Shown: positions 36,957-45,871, counted from the stretch's first letter. The stretch: 64,000 nt of DNA from Nitratireductor sp. B36 (GCF_020833685.1 NZ_JACKZY010000001.1:508578-572577); one strand, 5' to 3'. The notes: generated by a model from the sequence alone, not told the origin. Numbers and translations: made by a program.

Positions 36957-38219
36957 ATGCGCCGAATTGTTGTAACCGGCATGGGTTTAGTTGGCCCCCT
37001 TGGTTCTGGCACTGAAATAAGCTGGAAAAGACTCCTCGACGGGAAATCGGGAATCAGGAATTTGCCTGATGAAATCTCCAATGATCTACCGGTGAAAATC
37101 GGGGGAATCGTTCCCAGCCTGATTGAAGATTCCGAAGCCGGTTTTGATCCAGATTTAATCGTTGACACAAAGGATCAACGAAAAATGGATCGCTTCATTC
37201 TGTTTGCACTTGCGGCCGCGAAGGAGGCTCTTGAAACGGCAGGATGGCATCCCACGAGCGACTACGAACGTGAGCGCACGGCGACAATTATCGCCTCTGG
37301 TATAGGCGGGTTTCCTGCTATCGCTTCGGCAGTTCGCATAACGGATACACGGGGAGCACGGAGGCTCTCACCGTTTACCGTGCCGTCGTTTCTTGCCAAC
37401 CTTGCAGCAGGACACGTTACCATCAGGCATGGATTTACAGGCCCAATTGGCACGCCTGTAACCGCCTGCGCTGCGAGCGTTCAGGCCATCGGGGACGCCG
37501 CGCGGCTGATACGCTCCAACGAAGCCGATATCGCTCTGTGCGGTGGAGCAGAAGCGTGCATTGACAAGGTTAGTCTCGGGGCATTTGCTGCCGCGCGAGC
37601 ACTATCTACCGGCTACAATACTACACCGGAAATGGCGTCAAGGCCGTTCGACACCGAGCGCGATGGTTTCGTAATGTCCGAAGGGGCGGGTCTGATCGTC
37701 ATAGAAGAATTGGAACATGCCCTTGCTCGGGGTGCCAAACCCATAGCCGAATTGGTAGGATACGGCACAAGCGCTGATGCATACCATGTGACTGCCGGTC
37801 CAGAGGACGGTCGAGGCGCGGCCCGTGCAATGAAAATCGCGCTACAAAGTGCCGGTTTGAAGCCCAACGATGTTCAACATCTGAACGCTCATTCAACCTC
37901 CACCCCCGTAGGGGATCGAGGAGAAATAGCCGCGATAAAATCCGTTTTTGGCGATCATGATGTAGCTGTAAGCGCCACGAAGTCAGCGACGGGACACTTA
38001 CTCGGTGCCGCTGGCGGCATTGAGGCGATCTTCACGATACTCGCCTTACGGGATCAAATCGCTCCCCCAACGAGAAATTTGGAGAGCCCCGATCCTATTG
38101 CCGTAGGTATCGATCTGGTTCGCCAATCTGCACGGCCTGTTCTCATGGAACATGCCATTTCCAACGGATTCGGCTTTGGCGGCGTTAATGCAAGTGTCGC
38201 TTTCCGGCGATGGCAATAA
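36957..38219 (+). CDS. 3-oxoacyl-ACP synthase II (FabF-like), accessory copy
   Basis: A 420-residue condensing enzyme with the full Cys-His-His triad: C171 in VTACAASVQ, H310 in NAHSTSTPVGD and H345 in TGHLLGAAGG, with K340. FabF elongates acyl-ACP with malonyl-ACP in fatty-acid synthesis and is the target of cerulenin, thiolactomycin and platensimycin. A stand-alone copy beside an HxlR sensor in a resistance hotspot may act as a drug-insensitive substitute, or may change membrane lipids. No ACP or other biosynthetic genes accompany it. Enzyme class is certain; role is inferred. Confidence 0.88.
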   Translation: MRRIVVTGMGLVGPLGSGTEISWKRLLDGKSGIRNLPDEISNDLPVKIGGIVPSLIEDSEAGFDPDLIVDTKDQRKMDRFILFALAAAKEALETAGWHPTSDYERERTATIIASGIGGFPAIASAVRITDTRGARRLSPFTVPSFLANLAAGHVTIRHGFTGPIGTPVTACAASVQAIGDAARLIRSNEADIALCGGAEACIDKVSLGAFAAARALSTGYNTTPEMASRPFDTERDGFVMSEGAGLIVIEELEHALARGAKPIAELVGYGTSADAYHVTAGPEDGRGAARAMKIALQSAGLKPNDVQHLNAHSTSTPVGDRGEIAAIKSVFGDHDVAVSATKSATGHLLGAAGGIEAIFTILALRDQIAPPTRNLESPDPIAVGIDLVRQSARPVLMEHAISNGFGFGGVNASVAFRRWQ

Positions 38220-38253
38220 CAGTCCCGGACGGTGCTTCCGCGACCACTTCGGC

Positions 38254-39240
38254 TCACGCCCTCGCTATCCGTGGCAGTACTGAATTCGTGCAGACCTGCC
38301 GGCCCATGTCGTTGGCGAGGCTGAGCAGGTTACGAAGCGCCGCGCTGCGGTTGGACGGCGACCAGACAGCCGAGAAGGCGACCGGCTCCGGCTCGTCGGC
38401 GAAGGGCAAGAAGACAATGCCGGTTGACGGCAACAGCGCCGTGGCCGCACTGACGATGGTGATACCGAAGCCCTGTCCGACCATGGACAGCAGCGCGCCG
38501 CGCCCCACGTCGAAGCGCAGGATCGACGGCGCGGGCCAGAGTCTGGCATGGCGCAGCACGATATGGCTATGAACTTGCGGGCCAGTGCCGCCATGCCGAA
38601 CAAGGAACGCCTCGCCCGCCAGATCGGCCCATGTAACGGCCGACCGCTCGGCGAGCGGATGCCGTTCCGGTAGCACCGCCAAGAGCGGTTCGGTCCATGT
38701 GCGACGGGAATGGCAGTCGGGTGGTTGGGGCGTGCCCGCGACGAACGCCACGTCCAACCTGCCGGCGCGAAGCTGCACCACCGCTTCACGGGCCGGGCCT
38801 TCGGCGATCTCGACTTCAACATCGGGGTGATCCTTGCGGTATTGGCCGATCAGCTTTGCGAGGAAGCTATGCGGAATAAGGGCATGGATACCGATACGAA
38901 GCCGGCCGCTTTCTCCGGCTGCCGCCATGCCGGCGGTTTTCACCGCGTGGTCGAGTTGGTCAATACCTACGGCTATCCGCTCGACGAAATGGCGTCCGGC
39001 CTCGGTCAGCCGAACGCCGCGCGCATGACGCTCGAACAAGAGGATGCCGAGGTCTTCTTCCAGTGCCTTCACGCGGGCGCTGACGCTGGACTGTGCAACG
39101 CCGAGCGCATTGGCGGCGTGACGGAAGTTGAGATATTCGGCGACAGCGAGAGTGTGAACTAAGGTCATCATTGGCACTCGCCCCGAAAGGAGATGATTGC
39201 TCAACGGATTTAATCCGTCATTTCTCGTAAGTCTACGCAT
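38254..39240 (-). CDS. LysR-type regulator, copy 2
   Basis: A 328-residue LTTR downstream of the tet(G)-type gene, on the same strand. HTH and effector domain are as in copy 1, with which it shares about 850 bp of DNA. I used ATG 39240; ATGs at 39171/39168 are also possible. The order floR, tetR, tetA(G), lysR is the one known from the Salmonella genomic island 1 resistance cluster, so this copy belongs to that module. Confidence 0.88.
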   Translation of the reverse strand: MRRLTRNDGLNPLSNHLLSGRVPMMTLVHTLAVAEYLNFRHAANALGVAQSSVSARVKALEEDLGILLFERHARGVRLTEAGRHFVERIAVGIDQLDHAVKTAGMAAAGESGRLRIGIHALIPHSFLAKLIGQYRKDHPDVEVEIAEGPAREAVVQLRAGRLDVAFVAGTPQPPDCHSRRTWTEPLLAVLPERHPLAERSAVTWADLAGEAFLVRHGGTGPQVHSHIVLRHARLWPAPSILRFDVGRGALLSMVGQGFGITIVSAATALLPSTGIVFLPFADEPEPVAFSAVWSPSNRSAALRNLLSLANDMGRQVCTNSVLPRIARA

Positions 39241-39260
39241 ACCAATTCGCCATGACTCAA

Positions 39261-40436
39261 TCACAATGAAGTTGCGAAAGGTCTGCGTAGTATTGGCAGA
39301 CATATTAAATAGAGGATCGCGCCGACAATCCAAACCCAACCGTTCCATGCTCCTACGGTGGCAGAATAGAGTGCCGTGAAGCCAAGCGGTCCCGCGATAG
39401 AGCTTAGATTGGTGAGGCTTGTAAGCGTTCCCTGTAAAGCTCCTTGCTTGTTACTGCTGACAATATTTGAAAGCATTGCCTGCAAGGCCGGCATGCCAAC
39501 ACCTCCGGCGGCAAGCAGCAACAAAATCGGGAACACCATCCATCCCTGCGTGGCAAAAGCCAGAAGAATGAAGCCAGTCGCATCCGCAGCCATGCCAAAC
39601 AGTAGCGTGCGCCGTTCTCCAAGCCGGCTTGAAAGAGGGCCGGTAACAAACGCCTGAAAAATCGCGTGTGTTGCTCCAAACGCCGCGAGCGACAAGCCAA
39701 CGGTCGTGGTGTTCCACTGAAAACGATCCTCGCCATATATGACCCATAGGGCCGCAGGGACCTGGCCGATCAGTTGAATAATGAAGAAAACTGCGAAAAG
39801 GGCCACTAGCCCGCGCAATGCATCATCCAGCCGGACCAGAACGAATGGTTTGATGCGAACCGGCTTTCCGGTCTCGCCATCGCCGCGACGAGTCTCCCTG
39901 AGGAAAATGCAGGCTAGCAGGAACGCGAAGCCGTTGAGAAGGGCAGCGGCGATAAACGGAGCATGGGCAGAAATACCACCGAGCATACCACCAAGTGCTG
40001 GCCCGGCAATCATGCCTGCCCCATAACAGGCCCCCATGTAGCCGAACCAGCGTGCGCGAGAACCTTCCCCCGTCGAATCCGCAATGGTTGAGGCAGCTAC
40101 AGCTCCGGTTGCGCCCGTGATGCCGGAGACGAGCCGGCCGATATAGAGCACCCATAAGACCGGCGCTGATGCCATAATCGTGTAATCGACTGCGGCTCCC
40201 GCAAGGGAAGCCAGAAGCATCGGACGCCGACCGTAAGCATCTGAAAATTGTCCAAGCACGGGCGCGAAGATGACCTGCATCAACGCATAGAGTGACAGCA
40301 AGGCACCATAGTGACCAGCGACCTGCTCCGCCGGCACAAGCTCGCGCAGAAGCGTCGGAAGGACCGGCATGATGAGGCCGAGTCCCATGGCGTCGAGACT
40401 GACGATCAGCAGGGCGATGATGGCAGAGCTGCGCAC
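39261..40436 (-). CDS. Tetracycline efflux pump, Tet(G) type
   Basis: A 391-residue MFS antiporter that exports the tetracycline-metal complex in exchange for protons. The sequence matches what I know of TetA(G) nearly throughout: start MRSSAIIALLIV (GTG codon), motif A GQFSDAYGRRP, GDTG-class end LPILRRPFATSL. It differs at a few dozen positions, so it is a variant of the Tet(G) class. Two tet operators lie between it and tetR, so expression is induced by tetracycline. Confidence 0.93.
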   Translation of the reverse strand: MRSSAIIALLIVSLDAMGLGLIMPVLPTLLRELVPAEQVAGHYGALLSLYALMQVIFAPVLGQFSDAYGRRPMLLASLAGAAVDYTIMASAPVLWVLYIGRLVSGITGATGAVAASTIADSTGEGSRARWFGYMGACYGAGMIAGPALGGMLGGISAHAPFIAAALLNGFAFLLACIFLRETRRGDGETGKPVRIKPFVLVRLDDALRGLVALFAVFFIIQLIGQVPAALWVIYGEDRFQWNTTTVGLSLAAFGATHAIFQAFVTGPLSSRLGERRTLLFGMAADATGFILLAFATQGWMVFPILLLLAAGGVGMPALQAMLSNIVSSNKQGALQGTLTSLTNLSSIAGPLGFTALYSATVGAWNGWVWIVGAILYLICLPILRRPFATSL

Positions 40437-40469
40437 CTGAAACTCCAGCGCCGCTCAATGCGAGCGACT

Positions 40470-40512
40470 TTATCAATGATAAGGACATGGACATAGAACT
40501 TATCGGTGATAA
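40470..40512. promoter_or_regulatory. Two tet operators
   Basis: Two 13-base palindromic boxes, TTATCAATGATAA (40470-40482) and TTATCGGTGATAA (40500-40512), lie 30 bases apart between divergent tetA and tetR. This is the usual double tetO through which TetR represses both genes until tetracycline binds. Confidence 0.88.
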
Positions 40513-40540
40513 ATTGTCAAGCGTTGGCGAAGGAACGTGA

Positions 40541-41167
40541 ATGACCAAACTGGACAAGGGCACCGTGATCGCAGCGGCGCTGGAGCTGCTGAACGAGGTT
40601 GGCATGGACAACCTGACGACGCGAAAGCTCGCTGAACGCCTCAAGGTTCAGCAGCCTGCGCTTTACTGGCATTTCCAGAACAAGCGCGCGCTGCTTGACG
40701 CACTGGCCGAGGCAATGCTGACGGAACGCCACACCCGCTCGCTACCCGAAGAGAACGAAGACTGGCGGCTATTCCTGAAAGAGAACGCCCAGAGTTTCAG
40801 AACGGCGTTGCTCTATTATCGCGACGGGGCGCGCATCCATGCCGGCACTCGACCGACAGAACCGAATTTTGGCGCTGCCGAGACACAAATACGCTTTCTC
40901 TGCGCGGCGGGCTTTGGTCCGAAGCACGCTGTTTGGGCGCTCCGGGCGGTCAGTCACTATGTGGTCGGTTCCGTTCTCGAGCAGCAGGCATCTGATGCCG
41001 ATGAGAGAGTTCCGGACAGGCCAGATGTGTCCGAGCAAGCACCGTCGTCCTTCCTGCACGATCTGTTTCACGAGTTGGAAACAGACGGCATGGATGCTGC
41101 GTTCAATTTCGGACTCGACAGCCTCATCGCTGGTTTCGAGCGGCTGCGTTCATCTACAACAGATTAG
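40541..41167 (+). CDS. TetR(G) repressor
   Basis: A 208-residue tetracycline-responsive repressor. The HTH (TTRKLAERLKVQQPALYWHFQNKRALLDAL) and the ligand domain with HAGTRPTE and the C-terminal dimer helices match TetR of the G class. It is divergent from the efflux gene, with AAGGA eight bases before its ATG. Downstream it runs into a relaxase remnant. Confidence 0.94.
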   Translation: MTKLDKGTVIAAALELLNEVGMDNLTTRKLAERLKVQQPALYWHFQNKRALLDALAEAMLTERHTRSLPEENEDWRLFLKENAQSFRTALLYYRDGARIHAGTRPTEPNFGAAETQIRFLCAAGFGPKHAVWALRAVSHYVVGSVLEQQASDADERVPDRPDVSEQAPSSFLHDLFHELETDGMDAAFNFGLDSLIAGFERLRSSTTD

Positions 41168-41292
41168 AGGCTTATGCCCCTTTGCCGCCCCAACTGCCAC
41201 GACACCGATCCGCTTTGCACGACGCCTATGACCTCACGGCCGAGCTGGCGGTCGATGACCGGCCGCCACGGGACAAGGGAAATGAGCGGTAT
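41164..41292 (-). pseudogene. C-terminal remnant of a second relaxase
   Basis: The last about 38 codons (LVPWRPVIDRQLGREV ... SWQLGRQRG) are homologous to the end of the intact relaxase at 42805 but differ at many positions, so this is not a recent copy. There is no start and no upstream domain. It overlaps the tetR stop. It marks the join where a tetR-tetA(G)-lysR unit, taken from behind another relaxase gene, was added. Confidence 0.8.
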
Positions 41293-41362
41293 CTTGCCGG
41301 ACAGGATACCGCCATTCACAAGGTTTCGATGATTATTGCGCCGCATCGGAGCGGGCTTGCTT

Positions 41363-41385
41363 CCAGTCGTCTGCTAGACGACTGG
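41363..41385 (-). terminator. Hairpin at the floR stop
   Basis: A perfect 9-bp stem (CCAGTCGTC/GACGACTGG, five-base loop) spans the floR stop codon. It may terminate floR or protect its 3' end; no T-run follows. Confidence 0.5.
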
Positions 41386-42588
41386 CGACTTCTCGGTGGC
41401 AGCATCACGGGATCGAAGGAGCGCCAGCCCCAACGACACCAGCACTGCCATTGCCGTGGCGTAACAAATCACGGGCCACGCTGTATCGCCGTTTAACAGC
41501 GTCACCGCCAATGTCCCGACGATACTGACTATCAGGCTTTGGATGCAGAAGTAGAACGCAACCGCTGATCCAGCGATGTCGTCGAACTGCGCAAGTGCGC
41601 CGTTGGCGGTAACGGACACCGTGAAGACAATGCCGATCGCGACAACCCACATCGGCAGGATGAAGCTGAAAAATGACGGCGATCCGAAAAGTTGGCCGAT
41701 CCCCAACAGGATCGCGCCGGAAACGAGCAACGCCATCCCGCGCGCTACGCATCCCGCGATACCCCATTTGGCAACGAAGGACTTTGCGAAGCGGGTTGTC
41801 GTGACCATGACCAGCGCGACAGTCGCGAAGGCCAAGCTAAATCCGATCTCGGAATAGCCGGCTTGGCCTATGAGAACACGGGGGGCTGTCGAGAAGAAAA
41901 CGAAGAATGTGCCCATGCCGGCACTAAATCCGACTGTGTAAACCCAAAAGGCCGGACTCGCGAAGATCGGCAAAACAGATCGTTGCGTTCTGGCCTGATC
42001 CAACGGTCGGGTTTCATGCCACCTGAAACTGGCGTTCAAGAGTGCGAGCGAAGCCAGTGCAGCCAGTGTGATGAAGATCGCCTGCCATCCCCAAAACTCG
42101 CCGATCAGCGCACCGGCTATAGGGCCGAGCGCAGGCACGAACGCCAGCATCGAACTGAAAAGGCCGTAGATGACGGCACCTTCGGGACGATTGGCATATA
42201 CGTCGCGCACGGTCGCGAAGGTGGCCACCAGCATGGCCGATGCTCCAACTGCCTGAACCAGACGAAACGCAACAAAGGCTAATGCAGTTGAAGAACAAGC
42301 CGCTCCCAGAGACGCAGCAACGAAAGCCGTTGCGCCTACAAGCAGGATCGGCCGTCGCCCGACGCGATCGGAGAGTGGCCCAAAGATCACTTGGCCCACA
42401 CCGAGCATCACCATGTAGAGGCTCAACGTGAGTTGGATTATGGATGGAGTCGTGTTCAGGACGCCCGGCATCGCCGGAACGACTGGAAGATAAATATCCA
42501 TCGCCAGCGAGGCGAGGATGTCGAAGGGAGCCATAAGCAGCAAGGCTGCCGGCAGCGTATAGGCCCACGCGGGGCGTGTGGTGGTCAT
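41374..42588 (-). CDS. Florfenicol/chloramphenicol exporter FloR
   Basis: A 404-residue, twelve-helix MFS drug exporter. Start (MTTTRPAWAYTLPAALLL), motif A GPLSDRVGRRP, the segment VRDVYANRPEG and the end RDAATEKSPVV match FloR almost throughout, with scattered substitutions that make it a variant. It confers export of phenicols. It lies downstream of the relaxase on the same strand, 216 bases away, an arrangement shared with mobile floR modules that carry a virD2 fragment. Confidence 0.93.
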   Translation of the reverse strand: MTTTRPAWAYTLPAALLLMAPFDILASLAMDIYLPVVPAMPGVLNTTPSIIQLTLSLYMVMLGVGQVIFGPLSDRVGRRPILLVGATAFVAASLGAACSSTALAFVAFRLVQAVGASAMLVATFATVRDVYANRPEGAVIYGLFSSMLAFVPALGPIAGALIGEFWGWQAIFITLAALASLALLNASFRWHETRPLDQARTQRSVLPIFASPAFWVYTVGFSAGMGTFFVFFSTAPRVLIGQAGYSEIGFSLAFATVALVMVTTTRFAKSFVAKWGIAGCVARGMALLVSGAILLGIGQLFGSPSFFSFILPMWVVAIGIVFTVSVTANGALAQFDDIAGSAVAFYFCIQSLIVSIVGTLAVTLLNGDTAWPVICYATAMAVLVSLGLALLRSRDAATEKSPVV

Positions 42589-42665
42589 GACGAATCAACC
42601 GCTCGATTAAGGATACCGGGCAGCGTCTGCTCGTCAGCAATCAGATGGGATTGGTCTTACAGAGC

Positions 42666-42693
42666 GCCGCAACAACAATTCTGATGTTGCGGC
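42666..42693 (-). promoter_or_regulatory. Hairpin in the floR leader
   Basis: GCCGCAACA and TGTTGCGGC form a 9-bp stem around a ten-base loop, about 80 bases upstream of floR and 110 bases past the relaxase stop. It lacks a T-run, so attenuation or message stability is more likely than termination. Confidence 0.45.
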
Positions 42694-42804
42694 TTACTTG
42701 TCTGCTGACTTGGAATTTCCCATGCTGATGGCTCCACGATTACGAAATTGAATAGCAGCTCTTATCGAATTAGTTGTTGCGTTGCAATGCGGTATCGTTG
42801 GCTC

Positions 42805-44859
42805 CTATAGCCCCACCCCCCGCTGCCGCCCTAACTGCCACGACACCGAACCGCCCTGCATGATACCCGCGACCTCGCGGCCGAGCTGGCGGTCGATGAT
42901 CGGCCGCCACGGGACAAGGGTGAACTCGTGGCTCTTTTCCACGATGGCGAACTTGCCGCTCGTTAGCTGGACAGTCCCGGTGAACTTGCCGCTGACACTC
43001 TCACCATCCTTGGCGGCGCGGAACGGCAGCGCCTTGCCCTCGGCCATCTCCGCACCGGCGCGCGCAACTTCCCGCTCGCGCAGGGTGGCGAGAAGATTGC
43101 GCCGGTAGAAGATTCGGCCGTCCCTGTTGCGCGTGGCGTCGCGCTGTTCGATATGATGCTCGCGGCGCTGGTCCATGGCTTCGCGCACCTGCTGGCCGAA
43201 ACCGGCCGGCGCAAGGTCGGCCGTTTCCCCATGGACCAATCGCCGGTCCAGCCATGTTGCGCCGTCCGAACGTATCTGCCTTTCCAGATTGACAGGGGAC
43301 AGGACGCGCACGCTGGCCTGCCGGTCGCGGCCGGCGTCATGGGCGGCGGCGCGGCTGACCAGATCATCGGGGATGCGCCATTGGTCGGCGTCGATCCGTT
43401 CGACGATCTCGGCGCGGCGCAGCGCCTCCAGCCGGCGGACATGGGCATCGACATAGCCCTCATAGTCGCCGCCCGGAACGCGGCCCTCGAATTTCGCCTG
43501 CTCCAGATGGCGGCTCGGCCGATAGATGCCGTCCTCGGCGATGGCAGTGATAGTGCGGTCTGACGGCCGGGCCGTCGCCTCGGCCGGGCCGATCTGGACG
43601 ACGCTGCCGATGCGGGCGTCTCCCAGCCGCTCGGGCGCAATGTCGGCGATGTGATGCGTCCGCCCGTCGATCCCGTCCACCACGATTGTCAGGTTCTCGC
43701 CCAACTCATCGGACAGATGCTTGTCCACGACGCGGCCGACGATGGGCGTCTCGGGCGCTCCGTCATGGATTTGGAAACTCATGGGATCGCGTTCGCCGCC
43801 CTGCGGGCCGAGTGCCTTCTGCATGGTGCGGATAATGTCGCCGCGCTCGCCCAGCTCGCGCAGGGCCGGCTCCATGTCCTTGCTCAACTCCCAAACGCCG
43901 GGCGCGTGCTCGGTCGCCAGCCCCATCTTCTCCAGCTTGGCAAGACGGCGCAGACGCAGCGTCCGCTCGAACTGCCGTTTCGACTCTGCCGGTTCATGGC
44001 GCAGGTCGAGGAAACGGGCATCGGCTTCCTCGGCCATGGCGCGGTCGATCCGGGTGAAACGGTCTTGGTCGATTTCGGCGGACAGCTTGCGGGTCTGCTC
44101 GATCTCGGTCACGGGGCCGAGTTCCAGACTGGCAAGCTCGCTGGCGCGCTCGCGCAGGCCGGCCGAAAGATAGTCGCCGTTGATGACTAGATCCCCGCCG
44201 GTATCGTCGCGGCCGTTGACGACGATATGCACATGGGGATGGCCGGTGTTGTAGTGACTGACGGCAACCCAATCGAGTTTCGTGCCGAGGTCGGCTTCCA
44301 CCTGTTTCATGAAATCGCGGGTATAGGCGGTCAGGTCCGACAGCTCCGCGCCGTCCTCCGGCGAGACGATGAACCTGAATTGATGGCGGTCGTCCTTGCC
44401 GCGATCAAGGAAGGCGTCAGCATCGGCGCGGTCCTCGGTCGCCGAATAGAGCTGGCCGCGCTCGCCGTCGCGTGACGTGCCGTCGCGCTGGACATATCGC
44501 AGATGCGCGCGGGCGCGTCCGCCCTTCCACGCGGCTCGGACGCTGCGCTGCTTGACGATCACGCGGCGGCTGCCGGGCTGGCGATGATGCCATTGGCCGG
44601 AGATGTTGCGGGCGCGCACGAAGCTCGCGCCCCGGCCGCGCTTCACGCCCTTGCCGCTGGCGACCACGGCGCGGGACCGCCCCGGCAGTGACGGGCGGGC
44701 GGATGACAGCATGAAAGGGTCGCGGGAGGCCGCTGCCTGATGCTGCCGGGTGATCTTCTTGACCTGCGTGAAAAAGCTCTTGGTCTTGCCGGCCTTCGGC
44801 GTGTCGGATCGGATGCGGCCGGGCTTCGGGCGGAAGCGGTTTTCGTCGTCGGCGCTCAA
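42805..44859 (-). CDS. Relaxase with DUF3363 domain (VirD2-like)
   Basis: The relaxase nicks oriT and pilots the strand into the recipient. The 684-residue protein has the metal-binding triad HPHVH (207-211) with VVNG behind it, as in MOBP-type enzymes, and a long C-terminal DUF3363 domain (about 300-684). I start it at TTG 44859 (SADDENRFRPKPGR) with GGAG eight bases upstream; a TTG at 44877 is an alternative. A candidate oriT lies directly upstream. floR follows. Confidence 0.9.
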   Translation of the reverse strand: MSADDENRFRPKPGRIRSDTPKAGKTKSFFTQVKKITRQHQAAASRDPFMLSSARPSLPGRSRAVVASGKGVKRGRGASFVRARNISGQWHHRQPGSRRVIVKQRSVRAAWKGGRARAHLRYVQRDGTSRDGERGQLYSATEDRADADAFLDRGKDDRHQFRFIVSPEDGAELSDLTAYTRDFMKQVEADLGTKLDWVAVSHYNTGHPHVHIVVNGRDDTGGDLVINGDYLSAGLRERASELASLELGPVTEIEQTRKLSAEIDQDRFTRIDRAMAEEADARFLDLRHEPAESKRQFERTLRLRRLAKLEKMGLATEHAPGVWELSKDMEPALRELGERGDIIRTMQKALGPQGGERDPMSFQIHDGAPETPIVGRVVDKHLSDELGENLTIVVDGIDGRTHHIADIAPERLGDARIGSVVQIGPAEATARPSDRTITAIAEDGIYRPSRHLEQAKFEGRVPGGDYEGYVDAHVRRLEALRRAEIVERIDADQWRIPDDLVSRAAAHDAGRDRQASVRVLSPVNLERQIRSDGATWLDRRLVHGETADLAPAGFGQQVREAMDQRREHHIEQRDATRNRDGRIFYRRNLLATLREREVARAGAEMAEGKALPFRAAKDGESVSGKFTGTVQLTSGKFAIVEKSHEFTLVPWRPIIDRQLGREVAGIMQGGSVSWQLGRQRGVGL

Positions 44860-44879
44860 GGGCGCGACTCCTGCCAAAA

Positions 44880-45060
44880 CCGCCGGAAAACGGCCGATAT
44901 GGGCCTATGGTGCCGCTCGAAACCCTGCAAAGCCAAGGCTTTGCGCGAAATCGCGGCACGCGGCCCCTCAAAACCATGGTGCCGGAACCGGCAACCTAAC
45001 CAGTGTGCAGACAACAATAATTTCCAGAAGCGGCCCGATATGGTGCCGTCTTCTTTAATC
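44880..45060. other. Candidate origin of transfer (oriT)
   Basis: The gap between relaxase and transglycosylase carries three direct repeats of ATGGTGCCG (44907, 44976, 45040), a perfect inverted repeat GCAAAGCC-AA-GGCTTTGC (44927-44944), a second one TGCCGG-AA-CCGGCA (44980-44993) and an AT-rich patch (about 45010-45025). Repeats and palindromes next to a relaxase gene are what an oriT looks like; the nick site itself cannot be named. Confidence 0.55.
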
Positions 45061-45172
45061 TTGCCCTCCGCCCTTTCTGCCTTTTCTGCCCCTCCTGCCG
45101 GGAATCCAGCCGGGCGCAAACCTGCCCGACTGGATGCCGAAACTAGCGCCGCCGAGTGCGGGAACGCCGTCC

Positions 45173-45871
45173 TCATGGCGTTCCTCCGTCGCTCGCGCTT
45201 GCCACGAAAATGCTGCCGCCCTGCGACTCCGCATCGGCGGGATCGCGCGCCGGAACATTCGCGCGGGCCGCGCCAGATTGCGCCTCGGACGGCGGCGCGG
45301 CGGCAGCCCGCGTGTCGTCCGGGCGCATGACGAATAGCGGTGCCTCGCGCCAATCGGGCGGCGGTGCCGGTGGTTGCAACGGCGCATCCGATGGAGCCGC
45401 GCCGCCAAGGATCGGGGCGAGCGCGGCGACATAGGCGCGTGTCTCGGCGGGAAGCGGGCGGCCCGTCGCGCGGTGCTCGTCGTAGCGGCCGGGGCCGGCG
45501 TTATAGGCCGCAAGCATCGCGCCGACATTGCCGTAGCGGTCGAACATCTCGCGCAGATAGGCCGTGCCTGCGAGGATGTTGTCGCGCGGGTCGTAGGGAT
45601 CGCGGCCGAGGCCGTAGCGGACGCGCAGGCCCGCCCATGTGTCGGGCATCACCTGCATCAATCCCATCGCGCCGGCCGACGAAACCGCGCGCACATCGCC
45701 CGCGCTCTCGGCGCGTAGCACCGCGACGATCCAATGCTCCGGTATGCCGAAACGCTGCGACGCCTCGGCGATGTGAGCCGCATAGGGATGGGCGGCGGCC
45801 GGGCGCTCGACGGGCGCGGATTGCGCGACCGCGACGCCCGATCCGGCGCAGACGGAAAGCGCGCCGGCCAC
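45173..45871 (-). CDS. Lytic transglycosylase (VirB1-like)
   Basis: A soluble lytic transglycosylase that locally opens peptidoglycan for the mating channel. The catalytic core is clear: VLRAESAGDVRAVSSAGAMGLMQVMPDTW with the catalytic Glu, followed by NILAGTAYLREMFDRYGNVGAMLAAYNAGPG. A signal peptide (AVLIVAGALSVCAGSGVAVA) precedes it. The start is uncertain: GTG 45871 gives 232 residues but clips the signal peptide; a TTG further up is possible; the frame open to 46126 crosses a hairpin and is unlikely. The Ala/Pro-rich tail is typical for VirB1 forms. Confidence 0.87.
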   Translation of the reverse strand: MAGALSVCAGSGVAVAQSAPVERPAAAHPYAAHIAEASQRFGIPEHWIVAVLRAESAGDVRAVSSAGAMGLMQVMPDTWAGLRVRYGLGRDPYDPRDNILAGTAYLREMFDRYGNVGAMLAAYNAGPGRYDEHRATGRPLPAETRAYVAALAPILGGAAPSDAPLQPPAPPPDWREAPLFVMRPDDTRAAAAPPSEAQSGAARANVPARDPADAESQGGSIFVASASDGGTP

